DNA of 17,169 nucleotides from JBHEPS01 sp046261635 (lineage in GTDB: Bacteria; Acidobacteriota; Thermoanaerobaculia; Gp7-AA8), in contig JBHEOL010000069.1 of assembly GCA_046261635.1 (NCBI GenBank), positions 1 to 17,169 of the forward strand, written 5' to 3'. How positions within the stretch are numbered: the stretch's first letter is position 1; every line of letters starts with the position of its first letter. Position numbers and translations under genes: made by a program. Positions 7,860 through 14,043 of the stretch are shown one piece after another. The notes beneath the pieces were generated by a model. The model was not told where the DNA came from and did no database searches. It saw only the letters and a list, made by a program, of their open reading frames with translations.

Positions 7860-8105
7860 ATCCTCTTCCTTTTCCTTCTCCCGGCTCATCTCGAGATCGC
7901 GCAAGGCGCCGACGGGTGTCCGGTTCTCGAGCCGAGGGCGGCCGAGCAGATCGGATGCGACCCACCCGACTCCCCACGCCAGCAGACAGGTGACACTGAT
8001 GGTGAACAGCTCGGTCCACTCGGTCAGCGGTAGAAAGTAAAAGAGGATCGCGGGCACCGCGATCCCCATTAGAACGACTCCGATCAACAATCGCCAGCCA
8101 GTCAT
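7848..8105 (-). CDS. Small two-helix membrane protein of unknown function
   Basis: An 85-aa protein that I do not recognise. It has two strong hydrophobic segments, about residues 4-27 (WRLLIGVVLMGIAVPAILFY onward) and 31-54 (TELFTISVTCLLAWGVGWVA onward). These are joined by a very short loop with proline and glutamate, and followed by a charged tail (about 55-85) rich in Glu, Lys and Arg. The hairpin topology with a cytoplasmic tail is inferred. It starts 34 bp after the stop of the lytic transglycosylase gene on the same strand, so it is probably its operon partner. Its clear membrane pattern, and the absence of a better candidate in any other frame, support it as real. The ribosome site is weak (GAG near the ATG). 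It overlaps the end of the convergent glycosyltransferase gene by 9 bp. Confidence 0.62.
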   Translation of the reverse strand: MTGWRLLIGVVLMGIAVPAILFYFLPLTEWTELFTISVTCLLAWGVGWVASDLLGRPRLENRTPVGALRDLEMSREKEKEEDPSI

Positions 8106-8139
8106 GTCTCGCTATTTCAGCACAGCGGCCCGTCTCGCG

Positions 8140-8955
8140 CTACCTGGTGACTGCAACCTGGCCGACGCCCGACTCGAGGCGCTCGGCGACGACGCCCGAA
8201 ACCCGCTCCTCGAATTCCTTCTGAGCCGTCGCGACCTTCTTCACGTAGTTCTTCGTTTCGCGGAACGGCGGCACTCCGCCGTACCGCTTCACGTTACCCT
8301 CACCCGCGTTGTACGCCGCCAGTACCATCGTCGGATCATTGTCGAAACGCTCGTTGAGGTACTTGAGGTACTTCGTACCCGCCCGGACGTTCTCGGCCGG
8401 ATTCATCAGGTTCTTCGCCCCCATCCACTTTCCAGTCTTCGGCATCAACTGCATCAGACCCGAGGCTCCGACTCCCGATCTCGCAGTCGGCTTCCAGGCC
8501 GACTCGGTCTGCACGACCGCCGCAACCAGCTCCGGAGCCAGGTCGTTCTTTTTCGCCTCGGCGTAAATCAGCGACCCGAAAGGAACTTCGCTCCTGAAGA
8601 ACTCCTCGCGCGCTCTCTCGGTAATGAGCTCGATCTGCTGGTCGCTCAACCCGAACCCCTCCTGCACCGTTCCGCCGAACGGAATGGCCGCGTCGACGCC
8701 TCCGGCCACCTCACGGGCGATCTGCTGCGCGGCCGACAGATCCGCCGCGCTCGTTGCGGTCCGCCCCATCTGAAGCGGCACACCCAGCCCGCCTACTGCG
8801 AGGGAGGCACCGAGAACCATCGTGCCGTACCGCCTGCGGAGCTTATGAAACCGCCCCCGCTTCGCCCGGAGCGCCTCTTGGCGGAGTCGCGACCGGTCGA
8901 AACCTTCGACCACGCGCTCCTTCCAAGGGCGACTTGTCCGTATCGGTTCGTTCAT
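8140..8955 (-). CDS. Membrane-anchored SLT-family lytic transglycosylase
   Basis: A 271-aa peptidoglycan lytic transglycosylase that would cleave the MurNAc-GlcNAc bond to form 1,6-anhydro-MurNAc ends. The SLT domain covers about residues 125-245: the catalytic glutamate is Glu151 in VVQTESAWKP, followed by GASGLMQLMPKT (163-174), ENVRAGTKYLKYL (188-200), AAYNAGEGNV (213-222) and the tail motif near YGGVPPFRETKNYVKK. The N-terminus is unusual: about 43 mostly basic residues precede one hydrophobic segment (46-64), so it should be a signal anchor with a cytoplasmic tail rather than a cleaved signal peptide. No lipobox is seen. The start is supported by a strong AAAGGAG 5 nt before the ATG. Upstream lies a shared divergent promoter region with a half-RlpA gene; downstream is a small membrane protein. 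Confidence 0.9.
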   Translation of the reverse strand: MNEPIRTSRPWKERVVEGFDRSRLRQEALRAKRGRFHKLRRRYGTMVLGASLAVGGLGVPLQMGRTATSAADLSAAQQIAREVAGGVDAAIPFGGTVQEGFGLSDQQIELITERAREEFFRSEVPFGSLIYAEAKKNDLAPELVAAVVQTESAWKPTARSGVGASGLMQLMPKTGKWMGAKNLMNPAENVRAGTKYLKYLNERFDNDPTMVLAAYNAGEGNVKRYGGVPPFRETKNYVKKVATAQKEFEERVSGVVAERLESGVGQVAVTR

Positions 8956-8960
8956 GGGTT

Positions 8961-8967
8961 CTCCTTT
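8961..8967 (-). promoter_or_regulatory. Ribosome binding site of the lytic transglycosylase gene
   Basis: AAAGGAG on the minus strand, 5 nt from the ATG at 8955. It is among the best Shine-Dalgarno matches in the window and fixes the start with the long basic N-terminal tail, excluding a shorter start at the methionine before the hydrophobic segment. Confidence 0.8.
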
Positions 8968-8985
8968 CCATAATCCCCCCTAGTA

Positions 8986-9000
8986 CCACTGCAATAGTGG
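8986..9000 (-). repeat. Small inverted repeat in the transglycosylase leader
   Basis: CCACT and AGTGG flank a 5-nt centre. If transcription starts near 9011, this hairpin lies in the 5' leader between the promoter and the ribosome site. It may affect mRNA stability or bind a protein; nothing more can be said. Confidence 0.35.
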
Positions 9001-9017
9001 GACCGGGAAAGAACAAA

Positions 9018-9046
9018 GTTATTCTTACCGTCTGTAAATGTCACAA
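9018..9046 (-). promoter_or_regulatory. Candidate sigma70 promoter for the transglycosylase gene
   Basis: On the minus strand TTGTGA (9041-9046) and AATAAC (9018-9023) are separated by 17 bp, each matching four of six consensus positions. The predicted start is near 9011, giving a leader of about 55 nt. Its -35 overlaps the -35 of the candidate plus-strand promoter. Confidence 0.4.
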
Positions 9047-9067
9047 CAGGCCGTAACCCTCTATAAT
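9038..9067 (+). promoter_or_regulatory. Candidate sigma70 promoter for the half-RlpA gene
   Basis: A perfect TATAAT (9062-9067) with ATGTCA (9038-9043) 18 bp upstream, four of six matches. This AT-rich block stands out in very GC-rich surroundings. The predicted start is near 9074, leaving a short leader of about 30 nt with no Shine-Dalgarno. Confidence 0.55.
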
Positions 9068-9074
9068 TCCGAGA

Positions 9075-9097
9075 GTTAGCTAACGATGAGCTCGTTG
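9075..9097 (+). repeat. Two adjacent palindromes at the start of the half-RlpA transcript
   Basis: GTTAGCTAAC (9075-9084) is a perfect 10-bp palindrome. AACGA and TCGTT flank TGAGC at 9083-9097, overlapping it by two bases. Both lie just after the predicted start point and before the ATG at 9105, so they could be an operator or form a leader hairpin. The octamer GTAACCCT occurs on each side (9053-9060 and 9097-9104). Confidence 0.45.
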
Positions 9098-9104
9098 TAA
9101 CCCT

Positions 9105-9347
9105 ATGCCGAATCGACAGTTCGTCCCTCTCCTGCTCGCTGTCGCCGCCCTGGCGCTTCCCACTCCGCTCCAGGGGGGGTCCGCCTCGCGGGCGCCGGGG
9201 AAATCGGTCCGGCTCCGCATCAACGACCGCGGACCGTTTTCGGGAGGATTCTCGATCGACCTGTCACGGTCGGCGGCCAGGGAGATCGGTGTCGACCGGA
9301 CGCGCGACCGCCACGTCGAGATGCTGGTGATCTACCTGCCGAAGTGA
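9105..9347 (+). CDS. Short exported protein with only the C-terminal half of an RlpA-like double-psi barrel
   Basis: An 80-aa protein. Residues 1 to about 25 look like a Sec signal peptide (basic start, hydrophobic 7-20, then small residues). Residues 33-80 match the second half of the RlpA barrel: GKSVRLRINDRGPFSGGFSI, then DLSRSAAREIGV and a final beta strand. Asp41 in NDRGPF corresponds to the conserved catalytic-region aspartate of RlpA lytic transglycosylases. The first half of the barrel, which carries the conserved Glu and His of active RlpA, is absent; the signal peptide joins straight onto the second half in one frame. It is therefore probably not an active enzyme alone, but may dimerise or bind another wall protein. 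A G7 run (9173-9179) sits at the signal/mature junction. No Shine-Dalgarno is visible. It is divergent from the lytic transglycosylase gene, and its stop is 10 bp from the end of the convergent kinase gene. Confidence 0.65.
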   Translation: MPNRQFVPLLLAVAALALPTPLQGGSASRAPGKSVRLRINDRGPFSGGFSIDLSRSAAREIGVDRTRDRHVEMLVIYLPK

Positions 9348-9357
9348 GGGGGGAAGA

Positions 9358-10059
9358 TCAACGGACCGGAAGGACGAGGCAGAAGCGACTTCCCTCGCCC
9401 GGGGTCGATTCCACCTCGATTCGCCCCCCGTGGCTTTCGGCGACGCGCCTCGCGATGAAAAGCCCGTATCCGGCGCCGCCACCACGCTGCTTGTCGAGTT
9501 TGAGGCCGAGCTCGAAGAGCTGGTCCTTGTAGCGGAGATCGAAACCGATGCCGTTGTCGGCGACGCAGACGCTGCAGTCGTCACCGAACTGCCGCGCCGA
9601 GACCGTCACGGTCCGTTCACCTGCGGGGCGGTCGTTGAACATGATCGCGTTTGCGACGAGGGCGGTGAGGGCCTGACGGATCTTCTCCGGGTCGCCGCTG
9701 ATGGTCGGCAGATCGCCTTCGACCGAGAAGTTCACGCCACCTTCATCGATTTCGTTCGCGCAGCGGAGACGGATCTCCTCGATCATCTCGCCGAGCGGAA
9801 TCGGGCGGATGGAGTCCTCCCGCGCGAGGAGCTTGATCAGGCTCGACATCTCGTCGAGGACGCGCTTGGCCTGGGCCACGCTCGACCGGATCCGGCGGAG
9901 AAAATCCTGCCCCTCCTCGTCGAGCTTCCCTTCGTAGTCGGTCTGAAGGAGATCGCTGAACCCGTCGATCGAGAACAGAGGAGACTTCAGGTCATGCGCC
10001 AGGACGCTGAACGCCTTGATCATCTCCTCCTGAGTCAGTGCACCCCGATCATCGGCCAC
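9358..10059 (-). CDS. Orphan cytoplasmic sensor histidine kinase (HisKA + HATPase_c)
   Basis: A 233-aa kinase with the transmitter core and almost nothing else. The H-box is AHDLKSPLFSIDGFSDLL with His22 as phosphoacceptor; helix two of the dimerisation domain follows to about residue 75. The ATPase domain has an N-box around LVANAIMFND (Asn137), a G1 box DNGIGFD (168-174), an F-like region around LFELG (181-185) and a G2 box GGAGYGLFIARRV (194-206). There are no membrane helices, PAS, GAF or receiver domains, so any sensing must come from a partner or the short N-terminus. No response regulator is in the window. The start is GTG, supported by GAGGAGG at 10065-10071, 5 nt upstream; an ATG at 10064 is out of frame. 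It lies 15 bp after the nucleotidyltransferase gene and closes the gap-pgk operon. The phosphorelay target is unknown. Confidence 0.88.
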   Translation of the reverse strand: MADDRGALTQEEMIKAFSVLAHDLKSPLFSIDGFSDLLQTDYEGKLDEEGQDFLRRIRSSVAQAKRVLDEMSSLIKLLAREDSIRPIPLGEMIEEIRLRCANEIDEGGVNFSVEGDLPTISGDPEKIRQALTALVANAIMFNDRPAGERTVTVSARQFGDDCSVCVADNGIGFDLRYKDQLFELGLKLDKQRGGGAGYGLFIARRVAESHGGRIEVESTPGEGSRFCLVLPVR

Positions 10060-10074
10060 GGCATCCTCCTCGTT

Positions 10075-11127
10075 TCAAAACCCCTCCAGTCTAACGTCAC
10101 CGGCGAGGACAGGCGCAGCCACCCATTCTCCCAGCATGAGAGTTTCCCGGGGATAGTCCACACCCTCGATCCGGCGGCAGATCAGCGCGTTGCGCACCCG
10201 CACTCCGCGCGGGAGCACGACTCCTCGCCCGAGAATGGAACTCTCGATTTTTGAGTCCCGATCCACCGTGGCGCCCTCCCACAGGACCGAGCGCGAAACC
10301 ACGCCTCCCTCTCTCACCTCCGCCGCTTCGCCCAGGACTGACGACGCGACCTCACCGTCGGCCCGCGACCCATCCGCGACGAGCGACCCCCCCGTGATCT
10401 TCGAGCCGGGCGTCACCGCGAGAGATCCCTCCCCCATGGCGGTGAGGACCGCGCCCGTCGCCTCGAGGTACCGCGAAGGAGTTCCGATGTCGAACCACAT
10501 CCCGTCGTGGACGAGACCCGCGAGCGCTTCTTCTCCGCGTCCGACCATCGGGATGTAGACATCCTCGGTGATTCCGGAGACCTCGGTGTCGGGGAGATGC
10601 TCGAAGATCTGCGGCGAGAAGGCATGCGCCCCGGCGAACATCAGCGCCTCCCCGGTTCCGCTTCCGAAACCGGTCACGAAGCGCCCGTCGAAGAACACGC
10701 TGGTGAACCGGTCATGCAGGGGGGGGTGACGGAGCAGGAGCGTCGCGAGGGCCGATTCGGCCTCGAGAGCCGCGACCAGCCTTCCGAACGGAGGGCTCTG
10801 GACCGTGTCGCCGTTCGCGAGGACGAAGGGCTCTCCCTCCAGGTGCTGCCGGACGCGGCGGATGCCCCCTCCGGTACCCAGGATCTGCTCCTCGCGCGAG
10901 AAGACGAACTCGCAGCGTCCCCGGTACGCCGACCCGAGCCACTGCTCGAGAGGCTCCGGCAGGTGGTGGAGGTTGACCACGACCCCCCGCACCCCGGCCT
11001 CCAGCATCGCTTCGAGGACCCAGCCGATCAGCGGCCGGTTCGCGAGAGGAATCAACGGTTTGGGAATCTCGAAGGTGGCGGGGCGAAACCGGGTGCCGAA
11101 GCCCGCGGCGAGGATCATTCCCTTCAT
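10075..11127 (-). CDS. Sugar-1-phosphate nucleotidyltransferase with left-handed beta-helix C-terminus
   Basis: A 350-aa enzyme that would join a nucleoside triphosphate to a sugar-1-phosphate. The N-terminal Rossmann domain has MILAAGFGTRFRP (4-16) and PKPLIPLANRPL (22-33, Lys23), then LGTGGGIR (83-90) and ANGDT (104-108, Asp107 as metal ligand). VSGITEDVY and GMWFDIGTP (209-217) are also typical. From about 235 onward, hexapeptide-like repeats (SSVLGEAAEV, RSVLWEGATV, SSILGRGVVL) form a left-handed beta-helix. It resembles mannose-1-phosphate guanylyltransferases and MurU-type uridylyltransferases; the substrate cannot be decided, and no kinase partner such as AmgK is present. The start overlaps the stop of the CYTH gene as ATGA, indicating translational coupling. 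The frame stays open about 990 bp upstream through pgk, but that is not coding. It contains C8 and G7 homopolymer runs in its coding strand. Confidence 0.88.
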   Translation of the reverse strand: MKGMILAAGFGTRFRPATFEIPKPLIPLANRPLIGWVLEAMLEAGVRGVVVNLHHLPEPLEQWLGSAYRGRCEFVFSREEQILGTGGGIRRVRQHLEGEPFVLANGDTVQSPPFGRLVAALEAESALATLLLRHPPLHDRFTSVFFDGRFVTGFGSGTGEALMFAGAHAFSPQIFEHLPDTEVSGITEDVYIPMVGRGEEALAGLVHDGMWFDIGTPSRYLEATGAVLTAMGEGSLAVTPGSKITGGSLVADGSRADGEVASSVLGEAAEVREGGVVSRSVLWEGATVDRDSKIESSILGRGVVLPRGVRVRNALICRRIEGVDYPRETLMLGEWVAAPVLAGDVRLEGF

Positions 11128-11690
11128 GCGGACCGGAGATCCTGCGGATCGAATACCATGTGCTCGGGCAGATCCGCCCGGGTTCGGCGGGCCAGGCGGT
11201 AGAGATCCGCATAACTCTGCCAGACACCCTTCTCCAGCGAGAGCCCGAGCAGCGCCGCGATGTCCCGGATGGTGTCGGCGGGCCCTTCGATCTCCAGGTA
11301 CTCGCCAATCGGGGTGCGGTCGAGAACGATCTCGACGTCGCGCACCCGCCAGACCTCTCTGAACTTCTGATAGCGAAACACCGGCTTGAACCCGAGAGCA
11401 TCGAACAGGGCGATCGCGCGGTCGAAGCTCTCGAGCCCCGTCTGCACTTCCTCCCGGCTCTTGATCGCGCCGTCGAACGAGGAGGGCCCCTTGAACGTCG
11501 CGAGAACGTAGCGGCCGAACTTCCGGACGCGCAGAAGGGCGCCCCGTGTGCGCAACTCCCCCCGCCGGTCGAGGATCATGTTGTCTTCGAACGTCTCCGG
11601 AAAGAGCTGCTCCCCTCCCGCTTCCTCGATCCGGGCGAGGAGATTCTCGCGATTCTCGAGGACGAATTTGATCTCGATTTCCTGAGACAT
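11124..11690 (-). CDS. CYTH-domain protein (class IV adenylate cyclase or inorganic/thiamine triphosphatase)
   Basis: A 188-aa triphosphate tunnel protein. The defining ExExK motif is Glu4, Glu6 and Lys8 in MSQEIEIKFV. Other tunnel residues are Arg54 and Arg56 (LLRVRKFG), Lys67 (ATFKGP), Arg79-Glu80-Glu81 (KSREEVQ), Arg111 (KFREVW), Asp124 (IVLDRTP) and Glu133/Glu135 (YLEIEGP). The LTYKGP-like strand and the LGFKPVFRYQKFREVW segment are typical of the CyaB class IV cyclase subgroup, which makes cAMP from ATP. CYTH members can instead hydrolyse inorganic or thiamine triphosphate, and sequence alone does not settle which. It starts 2 bp after the pgk stop and overlaps the nucleotidyltransferase start by ATGA, so it is tightly bound into the glycolytic operon. 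It is cytoplasmic, with no signal or membrane segment. Confidence 0.85.
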   Translation of the reverse strand: MSQEIEIKFVLENRENLLARIEEAGGEQLFPETFEDNMILDRRGELRTRGALLRVRKFGRYVLATFKGPSSFDGAIKSREEVQTGLESFDRAIALFDALGFKPVFRYQKFREVWRVRDVEIVLDRTPIGEYLEIEGPADTIRDIAALLGLSLEKGVWQSYADLYRLARRTRADLPEHMVFDPQDLRSA

Positions 11691-11692
11691 GC

Positions 11693-12877
11693 TCACCGGT
11701 CGCGGAGGGCTTCGATCCCGGGGAGGTCGGCCCCGGAGATGAACTCGAGCGAGGCGCCGCCGCCGGTCGAGATGTGGCTGATGTGGTCGGCGAAGCCGGA
11801 GGCTTTCGCGGCTTCGACCGACTCGCCACCTCCGACGATCGAGAGCGCATCGGATTTTGCGACCGCCTCGGCGATCGCCATGGTCCCCCTGGAAAACTGC
11901 TCCTTTTCGAAAACTCCCATCGGACCGTTCCAGAAGACGAGCTTCGCTTCGCGGATCCGGACCTTGAACGCCTCGACGGTCGCCGGACCGATGTCGAGCG
12001 CCATCTGATCGGGCCGCAACCCCTGCGAGATGTCGGCCACCTCGACCCTGACGGGCGCGTCGAACGAATCCGAGGTGACCACGTCGACCGGCAGCACGAC
12101 CTCGGCTTTGCCATCGAGGATTCGCCGAGCGACTTCGATCGAGTCGCGGTCGACCAGCGAAGCTCCCATCGCGACTCCCCGGGCAGCGAGAAAGGTGTTC
12201 GCCATCCCTCCGCCGATCAGGAGCGTGTCCGCCATCTGCGCGAGAACCTCCAGCGGCTCGATCTTGCCCGCGATCTTCGCTCCCCCGAGGATCGCCACGA
12301 AGGGATGATCGGGCGCAGAAGTCACCTTCTGAAGGAACTCGAGCTCGCGGCTGAGGAGGAACCCTCCTGCTTTCTCCCCTTTTGCGAACAAGTCCGGCAG
12401 GGCCGCGATCGATGCATGAGCGCGGTGAGAAGCGCCGAAGGCATCGTTGACGTAGAGATCGCACAGCTCGCGCAGTGCGGCCGCGAACTCGGGATCGTTC
12501 TTCTCCTCACCCGGATAGAACCGGAGGTTTTCGAGCAGCAGAAGCTCTCCGGGCTGGAGCGCGGCGACCTTCTTCTTCGCCTCCTCGCCCACCGCGTCGG
12601 GCGACCAGGCGACCGGCGCTCCCACGATCGCCGCGAGTTGCTCGCGCACGGGGGCGAGCGAGTACTTCTCGTTCCGCTGCCCCTTCGGCCGCCCGAAATG
12701 CGAGGCGAGAATGATCCTGGCGCCGCGCTCGCGCAGAAGCCGCAGGGTCGGAATCGTGCTGTCGATGCGGGTCGAATCGGTAATGTGCCCGTTCTCGATC
12801 GGGACGTTGTAGTCCACGCGGCAGAAGACGCGGCGCCCCTCGAGATCGAGCGAATCGACCGTCGGAATGGTGATCAT
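11693..12877 (-). CDS. pgk: Phosphoglycerate kinase
   Basis: A 394-aa glycolytic enzyme, the usual length, converting 1,3-bisphosphoglycerate and ADP to 3-phosphoglycerate and ATP. The 3-phosphoglycerate site includes RVDYNVP (20-26), DSTRIDSTIPT (34-44) and SHFGRPKG (59-66). NLRFYPGEE (117-125) and NDAFGASHR (144-152) are the conserved N-domain stretches. The nucleotide side has GGAKIAGKI (198-206), GGGMANTFL (222-230), FWNGPMGVFE (315-324) and the glycine loop with STGGGASLEF (370-379). The reading frame opens 21 codons upstream at 12940, but the start at 12877 is preferred: AGGAG lies 7 nt before it and MITIPTVDSL aligns with the family N-terminus. It follows gap by 74 bp with a hairpin in between, and precedes the CYTH gene by 2 bp. 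Confidence 0.97.
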   Translation of the reverse strand: MITIPTVDSLDLEGRRVFCRVDYNVPIENGHITDSTRIDSTIPTLRLLRERGARIILASHFGRPKGQRNEKYSLAPVREQLAAIVGAPVAWSPDAVGEEAKKKVAALQPGELLLLENLRFYPGEEKNDPEFAAALRELCDLYVNDAFGASHRAHASIAALPDLFAKGEKAGGFLLSRELEFLQKVTSAPDHPFVAILGGAKIAGKIEPLEVLAQMADTLLIGGGMANTFLAARGVAMGASLVDRDSIEVARRILDGKAEVVLPVDVVTSDSFDAPVRVEVADISQGLRPDQMALDIGPATVEAFKVRIREAKLVFWNGPMGVFEKEQFSRGTMAIAEAVAKSDALSIVGGGESVEAAKASGFADHISHISTGGGASLEFISGADLPGIEALRDR

Positions 12878-12902
12878 GGGAAGCTCCTGATGCACGATCG
12901 GC

Positions 12903-12923
12903 GAAGCATCGCGAGGATGCTCC
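12903..12923 (-). repeat. Intercistronic hairpin between gap and pgk
   Basis: AGCATC and GATGCT pair around a 5-nt loop; on the transcribed minus strand one G-U and one G-C pair extend the stem to 8 bp. It lies 25 nt before the pgk start in the 74-bp gap. There is no T-tract, so it is more likely an mRNA processing or stability element than a terminator. Confidence 0.45.
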
Positions 12924-12951
12924 GCCGCCGGCGAGTTCAACTTGCGTCAGA

Positions 12952-13956
12952 CTATTTCTTTTTTGCGATGAAACTGATGAGATCGAGCACCCGGTTCGAG
13001 TAACCCCACTCGTTGTCGTACCAGGAGAGGACCTTGTGCATCTTCGGGCCGACCGACCGCGTGTAGGCGCCGTCGACGATGCTCGAGTGTGGATCGCCGT
13101 TGAAGTCGGAGGAGACGAGCTCCTCCTCGGAGAATGCGAGGAGCCCCTCGAGCGGTCCGGTCGCCGCTTCGCGCAGAGCGGAGTTGATCTCCTCGGCCGT
13201 GGTCTCCTTCTCGGTTGCGAATACCAGGTCGACGAGCGAGACGTTCGGCGTCGGAACGCGGACCGCGATTCCGTCGAATTTCCCCTTCAGTTCCGGAAGA
13301 ACGAGGCCGACCGCCGCCGCCGCACCAGTCGTCGTCGGGATCATCGAGAGCGCCGCGGCTCGGGCCCGCCGGAGATCCTTGTGCGGAAAATCGAGTATGA
13401 CCTGATCGTTCGTGTAAGAGTGAATCGTCGTCATGAGACCCATCGTGATCCCGAACTTGTCGTTGATTACCTTGGCCACGGGCGCCAGGCAGTTCGTCGT
13501 GCACGAGGCGTTCGAAATGACCTTGTGCTTCGCGGCATCGAACTCCTTCTCATTCACTCCGAGAACGACGGTCAGATCGGCGCCCTTGGAGGGGGCCGTC
13601 ACGATCACGTGCCTGACCGAGTCGCGCAGATGCGCGGCCGCTTTGTCACGGGCAGAGAAGTGTCCCGTAGCCTCGATCACGATTTCGCAACCGAGCTCGC
13701 CCCAGGGAATCTCCTTCGGATCGCGGATCGACGAAACCCGGATCTCCTTGCCGTCCACCTTGATCGAACTCTCTCCAGCTTCGACCGAGTTCGCGATCCG
13801 TCCGTGGACAGAGTCGTACTTGAGCAGATGCGCGAGCGTCGCCGGATCGGTCAGATCGTTGATCGCGACGAACTCCACGTCAGTCTTTTTCTTGAGCGCG
13901 GCCCGCAGGACGAGACGTCCGATGCGGCCAAATCCGTTGATCCCTACGCGAACCAT
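12952..13956 (-). CDS. gap: Glyceraldehyde-3-phosphate dehydrogenase, NAD-type (type I)
   Basis: A 334-aa phosphorylating dehydrogenase that oxidises glyceraldehyde-3-phosphate to 1,3-bisphosphoglycerate, passing it to the pgk product. The NAD fold begins VRVGINGFGRIGR (2-14), with Asp34 in INDLTD binding the adenosine ribose. The catalytic cysteine is Cys152 in SNASCTTNCLAP, and its partner is His179 in TIHSYTNDQ. DFPHKDLRRARAAA and the C-terminal SWYDNEWGYSNRV are also present. Asp34 together with the proline in DFPHKD favours NAD over NADP, so the role is glycolytic. The length is normal. The start is supported by GAGGGG 8-9 nt upstream. It is the first gene of a minus-strand operon with pgk, the CYTH gene, the nucleotidyltransferase and the histidine kinase, and is divergent from mtnA. 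Confidence 0.97.
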   Translation of the reverse strand: MVRVGINGFGRIGRLVLRAALKKKTDVEFVAINDLTDPATLAHLLKYDSVHGRIANSVEAGESSIKVDGKEIRVSSIRDPKEIPWGELGCEIVIEATGHFSARDKAAAHLRDSVRHVIVTAPSKGADLTVVLGVNEKEFDAAKHKVISNASCTTNCLAPVAKVINDKFGITMGLMTTIHSYTNDQVILDFPHKDLRRARAAALSMIPTTTGAAAAVGLVLPELKGKFDGIAVRVPTPNVSLVDLVFATEKETTAEEINSALREAATGPLEGLLAFSEEELVSSDFNGDPHSSIVDGAYTRSVGPKMHKVLSWYDNEWGYSNRVLDLISFIAKKK

Positions 13957-14043
13957 TCGAGTGTCCCCCTCTGCTGTATGAGCCTGGACCCGCTGGTGTC
14001 ATGCACTTCGGATTCCAGACGAAGGATGGGTCTGGCGCCGGCT

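Noticed and set aside
7600..8019. 139-codon minus-strand frame across the glycosyltransferase end
   Set aside because: Arg/Ser-rich with no pattern; the overlapping 85-aa frame has two clean membrane helices and follows the transglycosylase gene.
8104..8973. 289-codon plus-strand frame antisense to the lytic transglycosylase
   Set aside because: The minus strand has the full SLT motif set and a strong ribosome site.
9033..9045. CRP/FNR-like site TGTAA-N3-TCACA
   Set aside because: The half-sites are too close for a normal CRP or FNR dimer, and no such regulator is in the window.
11128..12114. Upstream extension of the nucleotidyltransferase frame to 679 aa
   Set aside because: The added part overlaps the CYTH gene and pgk on the same strand in another frame and is low-complexity. 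The family N-terminus MKGMILAAG begins exactly at 11127 with an ATGA overlap.
11691..12464. Upstream extension of the CYTH frame to 446 aa
   Set aside because: The extension reads pgk out of frame. The CYTH signature starts at residue 4 of the ATG at 11690, just after the pgk stop.
12878..12940. Longer pgk start adding 21 residues
   Set aside because: The added segment does not resemble the PGK N-terminus, and AGGAG precedes the inner ATG at proper spacing.
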